Shown: positions 34,505-44,624 of the stretch, one piece after another | Layout: every line of letters begins with the position of its first letter | How positions within the stretch are numbered: the first letter of the stretch is position 1 | Assembly: GCA_021234155.1 (NCBI GenBank) | Contig: JAJEKV010000021.1 | Span: forward strand, 18,029,710 to 18,093,709 | Length of the DNA stretch: 64,000 nt | Reading direction: 5' to 3' | Source: Isoetes taiwanensis | Taxonomy: Eukaryota; Streptophyta; Lycopodiopsida; Isoetales; Isoetaceae | Program-made: the position numbers and the translations under genes | Notes under the pieces: model-generated | The model's database searches: none | Seen by the model: the letters and a program-made list of their open reading frames with translations, nothing else | Told to the model about the DNA's origin: nothing

Positions 34505-35716
34505 GTTGACTCACCTGGAGTGCGATTGGTGAAGCAACCACTTGCACATTGTGTTCCTTTTTGGAAAGCTTCATTAAAACCGCTTCTTCCTTGGAGTCTC
34601 TTTTATCAGCTATGCCCTTTTCCTAATGCCTCTCTTTTTTTGAAAGCCTTGCTGGAGTCATGGGAGACAATACGGACCCTATTTCGGATTGATCTTGTTG
34701 CATGTCATCAGCTGAGTGCCCCTTGTTGGTGGATACCTGTGGAAAATAATCTTTCACTGTGTGCCTCGGTTCATCTATTAACTCAACGGTGTTGGAGGTT
34801 AGCAGGAATCTTGACAGTTGCGGCATGGTATGCTTCTGGCCAGTTAACGACATGGCAAATCTTTCAAACAAAATTCTCATTGTCTCGATGGGACAGACCT
34901 ATTTGGCAAAAGGTTGCTAGTACTCTGCCATTGGTTGCTCCAGAGGCTATTGAAGGGTGCATGTGGGTTTCTCACCAGAGTATTCACGAGCATAGGCTTG
35001 TGAACTCTATGTATAGGCTGCTTGTCAATAGTGATATCCTTCTGCCATCCACTAGGTGGTCCCTTCAGCTTTCACCTCCTAATTGGAGACGTATGTGGAC
35101 TTGGGCTTGGGATAAACTACTCCATCCTAAGGTGGCTGTGCTTTGGTGGCAGATTCTTCACAGATGCCCTCGTGTGAACGTGCTTGTCCACAAATTTGAT
35201 CCTCGAGTGTCAGCACTCTGCCCACTGTGCAAGCAAAGGGACGAGACCATTGAGCATTCTTTCTTTTTATATGTTCATCTCCAGCCTGTTTGGTCTTGGC
35301 TGCTTTCTCTTTTTCATGTGACATTGACAAGTCAGCAAGTGCTTCTGGCTATCTATCCGGATACTTGGAATAAGTTGCGGAGCCAAGCATTTCATTTAGC
35401 ATTAGGATGGTTGTTGTGGTCCATCTGGAAGCGCAGAAGACTGTCTATCTTTTAGGGTTTGGATATTCCTCCGGCAGTTGTCCTCCAGGACGCACAAGCT
35501 AGAATCGTTAAGGCTTACCATTGCTCTTCGCTTGCTCCTGCCAAGCGACAGTTGATATTTGAGTCCTATTTGAGTGTGTTGTCTTATGCATAGGCTGGTG
35601 GTTCTACTCAGTGGATCATGATTATCCTCTGAGACTTTATTCCCGCCTCTGCATTTGTATTTTGCTTTTGGCTTGGAGTTTCAATAAAGTTTGTCGTCCT
35701 TCAAAAAAAAAAAAAC
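34505..35716 (+). mobile_element. LINE B, 5'-truncated, zf-RVT end and poly(A)
   Basis: One open frame (34520-35455) encodes the C-terminal part of a plant L1-type LINE. KLLHPKVAVLWWQILHRCPR and SALCPLCKQRDETIEHSFF match the zf-RVT domain, with one expected Cys replaced (SFFLYVHLQPVW). The 3' UTR ends at a 13-A tail at 35704-35716. Its proteins would nick and reverse-transcribe at the target, but RT and endonuclease are missing, so this is a dead 5'-truncated insertion. It may have landed inside LINE A, separating the two LINE A halves. Confidence 0.85.
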
Positions 35717-36660
35717 CCAGCCACACCTAGAATCCTAGGTCGGACATCAACCCTCGGTCAATCCCAAGGATTGTATTATCAATCCAGGTTCCATTTTCAT
35801 GTGAACCATTGGTACTTTAATCTCCCTTAGCCTTTGAGACCTTTATACTTTTCCAAGACATATTATCACCTTAATACATAGATTCCTTTCATATCAATGT
35901 ACCATCTAAGTAGGTCTCTTTCCTTATTTATTACTTACAACATAAAATCACGGGCATACTTCTTTATCTAAAGGTCATACAACCACCTTGTTCAAATATA
36001 TTTCCTATATTTCCCATGGTTTTAACCAAAACAAAGTCAAACATGTATTGTGTCACTTTTTAAGATATTATGCATGTTACAGGAATAAAAGAAAAACTTT
36101 TTAGACAAGCTGCATGTAAAGCCTGCTGTAACCTGCAACACTTTGTCTTTTTGCATGCACCTTTTTCACAAGCTAAAGTCTTTGCATGCAGATCATTTGA
36201 ACTTGTCTTTTACTGAAATAACCTTTTAGAGTCTTATGTATTCTTTCCATCAATATGCAATATGCATGCGTATGTCCAAACTGCCCTTTTATTAAGAAAG
36301 ACACAGACCCGTGTTTTGCATTGCACATGTAATACACATTATTTCCCACCTCTTCACATATTATAGTTGCCATTTTTAGGCGTATGCTATCTATAGTTAT
36401 TTTGGTAATGTTCTAAACCAAGTTGCTACTTTCCTCATGTATTTTTCGAACTACAATAAAAATAATTAACGTACATGCAGACATGTTTTCCAAAGATAAA
36501 CTTCATTTCAAGAAAAGGAACGTTTTACATAGTGCTTAAAATAAGCTATATCCACTGTTTTGTTATACTAGATGCAGGCAGCAATAAACTTCCATGTTTG
36601 AACAGATGAGTCTTTACCTCTATTTCGGATAGAGCACCATATACTAATGTTAAACCATAG
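35717..36660. other. No gene recognised
   Basis: AT-rich spacer between the LINE B poly(A) tail and copy F. No supported feature. Confidence 0.5.
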
Positions 36661-36679
36661 TAGAACTAAGATTATACAA

Positions 36680-37430
36680 CCTGTTTTTATCTGTGGAAAA
36701 AGTCTGATATAGTACTTAAACCAGGAACATCCTCAGCTTGTTTCTCTTCAAAAGTTTGTTCAAATCCATTTGCAGATCCATCATATTCATCCAACAAAAA
36801 GCAAGAAAAAAGACAAGGGCAGGAGAGGTCCGGTACTTGCAGCCAATCATCAAACCTTTAGCATAAAAATGGTAAAGAATGAAGGGCCAAAAGGTACAAT
36901 GGAGCCTCTCGGTTTATAGCCGATCAGCCCTTGTATCCTTCTGCCCTGTTAGTAAATCATGACACATCTGCTTTCAATACATGTAAATGAAGTAAATAAA
37001 GCTTTTATCAGAAGGTTTTCAAACCTGTTATTCTATACAGATTTTTGGATCCAATTACACATCCAAGCATTGTTATTTTTAATAAGGATTCCTATGATAC
37101 CTGAATTTCGTCTTGGTCTGAAGTGTAATCATCTGCTTGTTGTGTTTCAGGAATGGTAGCCACTTCCTTATCCTTATTTTCAGAACTATTGTTACGTGTA
37201 TATCTGGCTCCAGCGTTCCCTTTCTTGTTCCCAATCTCATTCATATTGTGGCCAGCTTCCCTCTTAAGGCCAGCATTATTTTTTTGATCCCCCATGTTGT
37301 TGTAATACTGGCGGTATTCAGATAGATCAAGGCAGGCTATAAATTCATCTTCAAGCCATTTCTCATGAAGTATTTCTTCTTCAGAGCTGGAGCCACAAGG
37401 TCGGCCGTCTGAATCAAATTCCCCTTCCAT
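36680..37430 (-). mobile_element. Element copy F leader: exon 1, intron 1, exon 2
   Basis: Exon 1 (37430-37101) is 110 open codons, MEGEFDSDGRPCGSSSEEEI..., acidic then Asn/Lys-rich, ending AATTCAG^GTATC in phase 0. Intron 1 (37100-36837, 264 nt) ends in a subtype 2 module. Exon 2 from 36836 is open for 49 codons in the GTA frame (VPDLSCPCLF... FLLDEYDGSANGFEQTFEEK). The acceptor is mutated: GCAGG has become GCAAG. The tyrosine-recombinase exons lie 3 kb downstream in the same direction, separated by the LINEs, so F is probably the start of that element (inference). Confidence 0.6.
36821..36947 (-). other. Structured intron-3'-end module, copy F (subtype 2)
   Basis: GAGAGG (36823-36828) faces CCTCTC (36905-36910), plus one wobble pair. 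Copy E has GAGAGA/TCTCTC at the same place. GTACTT (36834-36839... in GGTACTTGCAG) pairs with AAGGTAC using a G-T pair, and AGGGCCAAAAGG (36883-36894) with CCTTCTGCCCT (36937-36947). The pairing here is the weakest of the six, fitting the broken acceptor. Confidence 0.6.
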
Positions 37431-37978
37431 ATACAGGGAATGACATAGATTTATAAATCAGTTTTTCAGTGAATCCAAGGCCTGTCACGTTTTCTGCCGG
37501 ATATCCTTTCTACAGCTGCGTATACTACTTTAAACCTAGGTTTTGACCAAGGAGAACATTAAGGCCATATCCGTAGAGGACGATTAATCATACCTTTTGT
37601 CAAAATCCTGACTCTTTAAGCATGCCATTTTGTATGTACAGTCTGCCTTCACGCATACGGGTTTTAGGGTAGCTGCCAGAAGTCCCACTCCATAGCCTTG
37701 TTAGGTAAAACCAGATTTGATTGAGCGAAAATTTGAAAACCATTAAGTCCAAGAAAACATATTATTATAGAGAAAATTACCTCACAAACCTTTTATTATA
37801 TGGGTTACCTTTGTTTATTCTATCAAGGGGTATTTTTTGAACAATGGCATGAATTGTCCCTATATCCACCCATGGTCTCATCTCCTACTAGATAATGTAA
37901 CTCGCTATTAAAGCTTTTAATTAAAACATATGTTTACTAAATGCAATACTTGGTATTTACTAAAAAAAAAAAAAAAAA

Positions 37979-39311
37979 CACACGATACGCCAAGCGTTTA
38001 ATCGATATGCGCGTCAATCTGGCCAAGACAAAGGTGGTCCTCATATCATCCTCACATCAGCCGAGGATCCCCTCCTTCAGTTACCGAGGGCAGAATGTGG
38101 AAATGGCATCCACATACAAATATTTGGGAGTAGAGTTTCCTTCTACTATGCACTGGGACACATCCATACGGCTACGAGTGACGGCGAGTTGGAAGCACTA
38201 TATGGAATGCAAAATAATAGTCATAGAGCAGAGTTGTATGATTGGCCCATCAATCACACCTGTTCAAGGTCTTAGTGGAGCCTGTCCTTTTATACGGGGT
38301 TGAAGTATGGGGTCCAGTAGTATTCCTCGCTACTTGGAATGACTTGGAGCAGGTGCAGCCTTCTTGGTATGAGCACTAGGGGAAGTCCATAATTCCATAT
38401 CAAATTCTACTGCAGGAGACGAGATTCTTGCCTCTTCAGAGGGCGGTCCTTGATCGCCACATTATCTATTTTAAGAAGTTGGTCAATATGGAGGATCCTC
38501 GTCTCCCTAACCTAGCTTACATCATGGCAATGGGGCTGCATCACCTCAAGGCCTGCTAGAGGGAAAAGAGAGCTCAATGGTTGGCTAGATGGAATGTGCA
38601 GGAGCACAGGTGCATATATGTGCAAACAGAGGCAGATCGCCATAGTTTGAGGCAATATCTTAATGCTTGCTTCCTCAGCAAGCTTTGGGATGTCAGTGCC
38701 CTTGAACAGGTCAAGACATCACACTACCAGCGCCACATAAATCCCACATTGGAACGAGGCCCGCAATGCTACCTGCGTACCCACTTGCCCATGAAAAGGC
38801 GCAGACTCATTGCCTCCATTCGCACAGGGGCACGCCGTCTTTGAATTGAGACGGGCAGATGAATTGGTGAGCCATGCCAGGACAGGCTTTGTGAATGCTG
38901 CCAAATGGGTGTCATTGAGGATGAATCTCATACCCTTCAAAGTTGCCCAGCATCTGATCAAATCCGAACGCGCTATGCTAAGTTGGTCAGGCCTGGCAAC
39001 CGCATGTGACATTGAGGACTGCTTCCGTACGGGTGCTGGGATCATACCTTCACGAGGTTATGGACATATGAGATCAGCTATGCCCTCGGGCATACACTTG
39101 ACATGTATATATACGTTTATTTCATGATGATGTATACTTGTACAGTTTGACAGCATTCTTATTACTGCCACGTTTTTCCCTCGAAAACCCTTCGGGCCGA
39201 GGGTTTTTTACCCGGACAGTAATAAGTTTGCTGCGCTCCTTCTGGGTCCCATAGGCCGATTGGTCTCAGTGGATGATAAAAGTCATTCTTTCTTTCTTTC
39301 TTTCTTTCTAC
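37979..39311 (+). pseudogene. LINE A, 3' part
   Basis: After a 16-A run (37961-37976) the frame reads RYAKRLIDMRVNLAKTKVVL and VEMASTYKYLGVEFPSTMHW, the region that follows the YADD box in LINE RTs, in the same style as the fragment ending at 34.49 kb. More C-terminal pieces follow in shifting frames (38581-39120). The 3' UTR contains a hairpin AAAACCCTTCGGGCCGAGGG at 39184-39209 and ends in (TTTC)5-6 at 39288-39311. Stops and frameshifts make it inactive. Confidence 0.75.
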
Positions 39312-42300
39312 CATTATTTTGTATTCTAATTTTGCGACCCTCCTTCAAAATACGTCCGAAGCAAAGTTCACCCTACTATGGGAAAAACAAGCACTTCTAG
39401 AGACTTACCTCTTAGCCACAGATGTGTAATGTGAAGAACTACCTATGGAAAAGCCAACAATGGGTATGGTGCTGCCAATGCATCTACTGCCTACACCCGC
39501 CACATAGATTTTCCTATGTTCTGAGTTGTACTATCCCTTTGTATGGGTTCCACGGCCTATTGATCTATGTGGACATTAAAAAATCTATTCTATTCTTTTC
39601 TTTCAACCGACATAAAAATGAATAGCACTCTAAAGAGCGCAAGAGCTTCAAGTGGGGAGACACCAAAATAGAAGCCCAATAATTAGTGGTAGAACTTCCC
39701 AAACCTCCTCCTGCACCATCACATTCTCTACCAATGGTAGATGCTACCACATTCGCTTCAACGACGGGCAAATTGACTGCAACAATAGATTTAGGCCAGT
39801 CACCAAGAATATTCGAGTATATATGGGCATATATTCAGAATATGCCCTTTACCCACATGAGCAAAATGAACAGAGTCGAGCAAGGTTTTGCCCTTTAGGG
39901 GCAACCAAAAATCCACTTGCATGATAACAAAAGATTGCCCACCATTGCGAAATGGCTTCCAAGCACTTCCTTTGAAGGTGTCCTCAACTTTGACAATGAG
40001 ATATTTTCTTTTGGTCGATAAATGGCATGTATTATGGTTTCTGAGTCGTTGGATAACGGCACATCTAGGAACATATTCCTTCTGCACAAATCCAGAATGC
40101 CCAATTCAAGTCTTTCTCGGGTCAAACTGCCCCCTGTTGACCCGATTTTAAAGGGGGCACTATCAAAGCATACAACATTGGATAAAATATATTCTGCCAT
40201 TTATTATAACGGGACTGTCGGGTTAACCCTCCAGATAACCCGAAATCCCATTTAACCTTGCATGAGTCAATGATAAATTGTTATCCATGAGTTGAATAAT
40301 GTAATGCCACTGAAGAAATCTTGGTAAAGAATTGAATCTTTGTCTTCAAATCCACAGTTAAATTTACATACATATTTGAAACATAATTGTATAGCACTCT
40401 TGGGGCATATACAAGATGATATGCAGTTTAATATCCATAAGCTCCAGAAATGTTTTGGCCTTTCTAAAGGCATACAGAGTCCTCATAGGTAAAGACTGCA
40501 CGTAGTTGTGCCCTTCAAATGCCCTGCTACATTCTGCTATCTCTGAAACTGCTTACACCATGTACATATGGGGTTAGTCTTAAAGACTAAGTGGGGGTTT
40601 GAGGCATTTAGAAAATGATGGCATAATCAACAAGAAACATGTACGATGTACTAATCACAATAGTAATTCTCGGACTTAGATGCCTCACCTAAGAATTCCC
40701 CTATGCTAGAAACCAGCAATGTAGTATTACCACATAACATGAACAATGATAATAAGAATCAAAACACCATCAAGCCATCCAAATAAGGTGTAAATTACAA
40801 TAACCAAGAGATAATCATGAGACTATGAAGAACCATGAGATATCCATAAACATGCAGTGCCTGCTCCGGTTCTATGAAGGCCACCCGGGCTGATCAGGCC
40901 CTGCAGCAAATACGGGCGGGGTAAGCCTCATGTGTACACACCCTCCTAGCTTGCATCCAGCACTAGGGGACCACTTCCAAGCTATGTAGCGCGACGAAGC
41001 ACCCTCGCTGGGGTGACAACGCCCGATGTCAAGAACAACCGCAAGTCCAAGCCACCGCAAATGGACTCCGGCCCCGGAGATTATCCACTCATGTATCAGC
41101 CAAGAACTTAGCATATATGTCAGAGTTTAAACCATGTTCATCATCATATGCTCCAAGAATCAAGAGTCATAATTCACATGCATTGCTTATGCATTTACCA
41201 GGAACAACATAGAACAATGCCAACATTTGCAATGATATCATAGACAGATCACATTCATGTTCTACCACATGATGTCAAATATTCAACAAGTACATGCTAA
41301 CATAATGCAACCTTGACACATCACCATGGTATCCAAGCATTTAGCATGTCCTCCCCATAGGAAAAGCTATTCTAGGATGTCGTAATGTCCTATTCCCAAA
41401 CAATCATGATATCCCTACTATTTACATCCATATAAGGTACAAGGATCACCTAACAACTACAACATACTTCTACCAGCATGCTTTCCCAAAGTCACTCTCT
41501 ATGCGGAGTGAACACTTTACAGAATACTCATATGTAATTCAATATGTTAGCCTGTTTTTCTTACTAATAAATTACATAGCTTAGCATTTTATTTGGCCAG
41601 CAATATTCCATGCCATTGCCATATTGCAGAAGCCCCATAAGCTTCTTTAGACCGCGTTGGCGTACACTCTTTTACTATCTATCTGAAAGATTAATGTATC
41701 TCACATCACCTCCACGGTTGTTTCTGAGCAGTGCAATTCCCTATCATAGTTTATTTTAGCATCTTAACTTCCATCTAATCACCAAAGGTATATATACATC
41801 TCTGTCTATCTTCTAAATTAGCTTCTTGTCTCATGGAGCTGATGGCGCCTTTCATGCCCTTGTTAGAACCTCCATGCAGCCCCCATAAGCTACATGATCT
41901 CAAGGTTCCAATTGAGTTCTGGCTTCTCCAAGCAAAACAATCTCTATATTGCTATTGCCAAGACTCCGTTTACTATATACAAGGTCTGCCCTACTATCTA
42001 CAATTCTAAGGACTATTCCCAGACTTCTTACAATAAGCTTAGCTTAGTTCTTACTTCTTCTTATATACCAATGTGGCAAAAGGCATTCAATCTCACATTA
42101 TCACATTCAGGATCGCCCAGATTCCTTTATACTCTTAATTCAAATTATTAAATCATGATCCTCCTTCAACAACAAGAACAATCTAAGCAATCTAAGCTTC
42201 CCCTGGTGTAAGCGGCAAACCACCCACCTGAGAACCACTTCAATGATGATCCTTTGACTCCTTGTACCTGTTTTCTTCTCAAAATATTCCCTCCTTTCAG

Positions 42301-42460
42301 CTCCTAGCTCTAGGAAGCAAGCTGCATAAAGAGATACAATGATGCAGTCAATTCTGATACAGCTTCACTCTTTCTGCCATATCTTCCTCATCCGGATGAA
42401 TTTCGGCCTTATCAGACCCAATCCGAAAAGCTGTTGAAAATCTTTCTAACAAAGTAAAAA
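39312..42460. other. No gene recognised; ordinary spacer with two odd patches
   Basis: Overlapping ORFs of 70-100 codons at 39.6-40.25 kb (for example PPPAPSHSLPMVDATTFAST on +) match nothing I know. A GC-rich island at 40.87-41.09 kb (CACCCGGGCTGATCAGGCCC, AATGGACTCCGGCCCCGGAG) stands out from the surrounding AT-rich DNA; no ORF in it looks real. GGGTCAAACTGCC...TTGACCCGATTTTAAAGGGG at 40121 has a relative at 42958 (GGGTCAAATTGACCCGCTTTTAAAGGGG). Confidence 0.4.
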
Positions 42461-42464
42461 TTAC

Positions 42465-42590
42465 CTGAATTGGATCTCGGGTTGCCGAGATATGATGCTC
42501 TAAATTTCGTCCAGCAAAACTGCCCAAAATTGCTCCTTCTGCCTCCTTCCAGAAACCCTCATAGAAACTGATGCCCTTTGGTTTTGTCAT
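42465..42590 (-). CDS. Possible first exon, similar in form to the element leaders
   Basis: ATG at 42590 opens 42 codons, MTKPKGISFYEGFWKEAEGA to ATRDPIQ, ending ATTCAG^GTAATT in phase 0. Copies B and F also end exon 1 with CAG^GT in phase 0. The KPKG start recalls MPKG, but there is no clear sequence match and I found no structured module within 2 kb downstream. No function assigned. Confidence 0.35.
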
Positions 42591-42805
42591 ATGAATTTAG
42601 TATAAACTCCTCATACATAGTATGTATTTCTCATGTAATGATGAATTATAATACTCTCCATAAACATCAATAATGAAATGTAAATTACATGCCTGCTAAC
42701 GTGCCAAGCTCGTTACATTTATACAATACAGTATCAAAGCAATAGAATCGACTACTCCATCAGAATACTTCACGACTCAAGAACATGAAGAACATTACAG
42801 AATTG

Positions 42806-42860
42806 CATGAGCCTGGGGAATCGAACCCCAGATGAATCCAAAGCCCATGGCTTACCTGGA
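42806..42860 (-). repeat. tRNA-like T-arm / B box
   Basis: In minus sense CTGGGGTTCGATTCCCCAG forms a perfect T-arm with the pol III B-box GGTTCGATTCC. Upstream bases do not form a proper anticodon or D arm, so it is a tRNA relic or SINE head, not a tRNA gene. Confidence 0.45.
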
Positions 42861-43584
42861 TGATACGTGTATTATGCCTTGTGGGCCCTCGGATCCTGGC
42901 ACAATGCACAGGATATTGCCTCTACGCACATCCTGCATGCACATTAAAGGTCTTCGTGGGGTCAAATTGACCCGCTTTTAAAGGGGTACCGCTTGACGCA
43001 ACACCATGGCTTAAAACGGTATTTATGCAAACTGGATTCTATACGATACAGTAGCACATGAAATCTTAGTCTACTCCAAGGCATAACACAAACATCTGTG
43101 CATCCATGTTCACAATAAGCCTATGTATAGGGACGATCGGACCAGGCCACTGACTGCTACTGCAAGTTGCAACGACATCAAATTTCTTGCTTTTCAGAAC
43201 AAACCAAATCCAAGTCCAGAGGAATTGAACCTTTGTGTTTCACCAGAAGCTTGTTTTTCATTTGGAACCTTCCTACTACAGTATGAAAGGTCGTTATCAA
43301 GTCCTTTTGTTCCCCGAATTTCTGATTGGGAATAAAATAAGGAAAAGGGAAGATCAAATACCTACAACCCATGGTCTAAAGTTCGGCGGAAGATCCTGCA
43401 GCAATGATTCCTCGGCCGGGGGTCCTGATGGCCTCAGCCACTGTGCGTCGTTCTTCTCAGTTTGTAGGCCGGGTCCTTTCTTACCTGTAAGCGCCTGCTC
43501 TGCATAACCTGTCTTTCATTGCTTGTTGCTTACCTAGGTAGAAGGCTAAATTCCCTCCTACTACAGTCGTCTTCTGTTCTTCAG

Positions 43585-43917
43585 TGCAGAATCATGTCGG
43601 ATCAACCAGAGTTTATGGAAGGGATGGGCCTATGGGCAGCAGCAGCCCTGCCCTTTCTGGCTGCCCTTCTCATAGCAGACATGATGAAGAAACAAACACA
43701 AGAGATAAACGGAGCCCAAGACGCTCACCTGTTATCTGTGCAGGTCGCTCAAGTCTTCGTGCTTCACCTAGCCTCAAATACCACACAAAACCCAGACACA
43801 ATACACTGGCCGAATTGTCATCTGCAAGACTCGAAAATCCCTTGGCGACACCTGAAGCAGCCGATTCGACACCTGAAGCAGCCGAATATAGCATCGGCCT
43901 CATTGATCGACAACTAA
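43585..43917 (+). CDS. Small putative membrane-anchored protein, uncertain
   Basis: After an acceptor-like TTCAGTGCAG, an ATG at 43594 opens MSDQPEFMEGMGLWAAAALP FLAALLIADMMKKQ in a frame open to 43917. Residues about 12-28 form a hydrophobic segment followed by KK, as in small tail- or signal-anchored proteins. The C-terminal part, with the repeat RHLKQP, is not conserved-looking. An open frame on the other strand (43966-43670) also exists, so coding strand is not certain. Confidence 0.3.
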   Translation, partial: CRIMSDQPEFMEGMGLWAAAALPFLAALLIADMMKKQTQEINGAQDAHLLSVQVAQVFVLHLASNTTQNPDTIHWPNCHLQDSKIPWRHLKQPIRHLKQPNIASASLIDN

Positions 43918-44171
43918 CGCAGGCCCCACGCGCGGCCCTATCCGCCTGTGTAAAAACAGACTCCACCTTCGCGTAAAAAATTCCACGCTGCTTTCAAAAC
44001 ACAACCCAGGTGCCAGCATTACATTTCTATGTATTTCAATACGAATACTACAATAAACCTTCAAGAATCATATATTACAAAAATACGGTTTTTGATTGTG
44101 GAAACATTATGGCAACTAACATTTTCTTCAACCTTGCATAGGCGAAAGATACATACAATGTCTTCTGTATA

Positions 44172-44276
44172 CAAGAATGCTCCTCTGCCTTGAATTCCGG
44201 CGAGGAAGGCTGGCCGACGCGCGAAGCGCGGAGGCCTGCCTGACTCGCCGGAATTCAAGGCAGAGGAGCATTCTTG
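44172..44276. repeat. Perfect 33-bp inverted repeat hairpin
   Basis: CAAGAATGCTCCTCTGCCTT... (44172-44204) is the exact inverse of 44244-44276. The 39-nt loop is itself GC-rich and self-complementary (GGCTGGCC...GGCCTGCC, CGCGCGAAGCGCG). Perfect arms mean a recent origin or active conversion. It could be a hairpin-type MITE or a small-RNA precursor. Confidence 0.9.
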
Positions 44277-44484
44277 AAACGTGAAAGCAGGGTGGCCGTA
44301 GATTCGGCGCCACGTGTCGCACATCCAGCGGCTGTAGTAAAGAATGTCAAGTGAAAATGAGAATGTCGTGCAGAATCGCGGGCGAAAATAGCGGCCGACA
44401 TTCTTGAAAAGAATTGCTGCCACGTGGCAAGGCGTGATTGGTTGTTCGAGCAGAATCTACGGCACCCTGCTTTTACGTTTCTAG
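44275..44484. mobile_element. Short TIR element next to the hairpin
   Basis: GAAACGTGAAAGCAGGGTGG then CCGTAGATTC (44276-44307) is matched in inverse by GAATCTACGG then CACCCTGCTTTTACGTTTC (44452-44482), with two small indels. Length about 210 bp, no ORF, no clear target duplication. It contains CCACGTGTCG and CCACGTGGCA. Confidence 0.65.
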
Positions 44485-44624
44485 ACCTAACCTGGTTTGT
44501 CCCATCGGAATCGGAATGCAGGATAAGCCCACATTCCCTTATACGGAATTCGTCCTTAACAAGGCCACTCTTACCACTTTATAGGTAGAATCAGAGACAT
44601 ACAGCAGCAAAATGGCCGTTCTGC

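Noticed and set aside
39652-40255. Overlapping ORFs on both strands as a gag or host gene
   Set aside because: No recognisable domain, no LTRs or primer-binding site nearby, and both strands are equally open.
42806-42880. Functional tRNA gene
   Set aside because: Only the T-arm fits; anticodon, D and acceptor arms cannot be formed.
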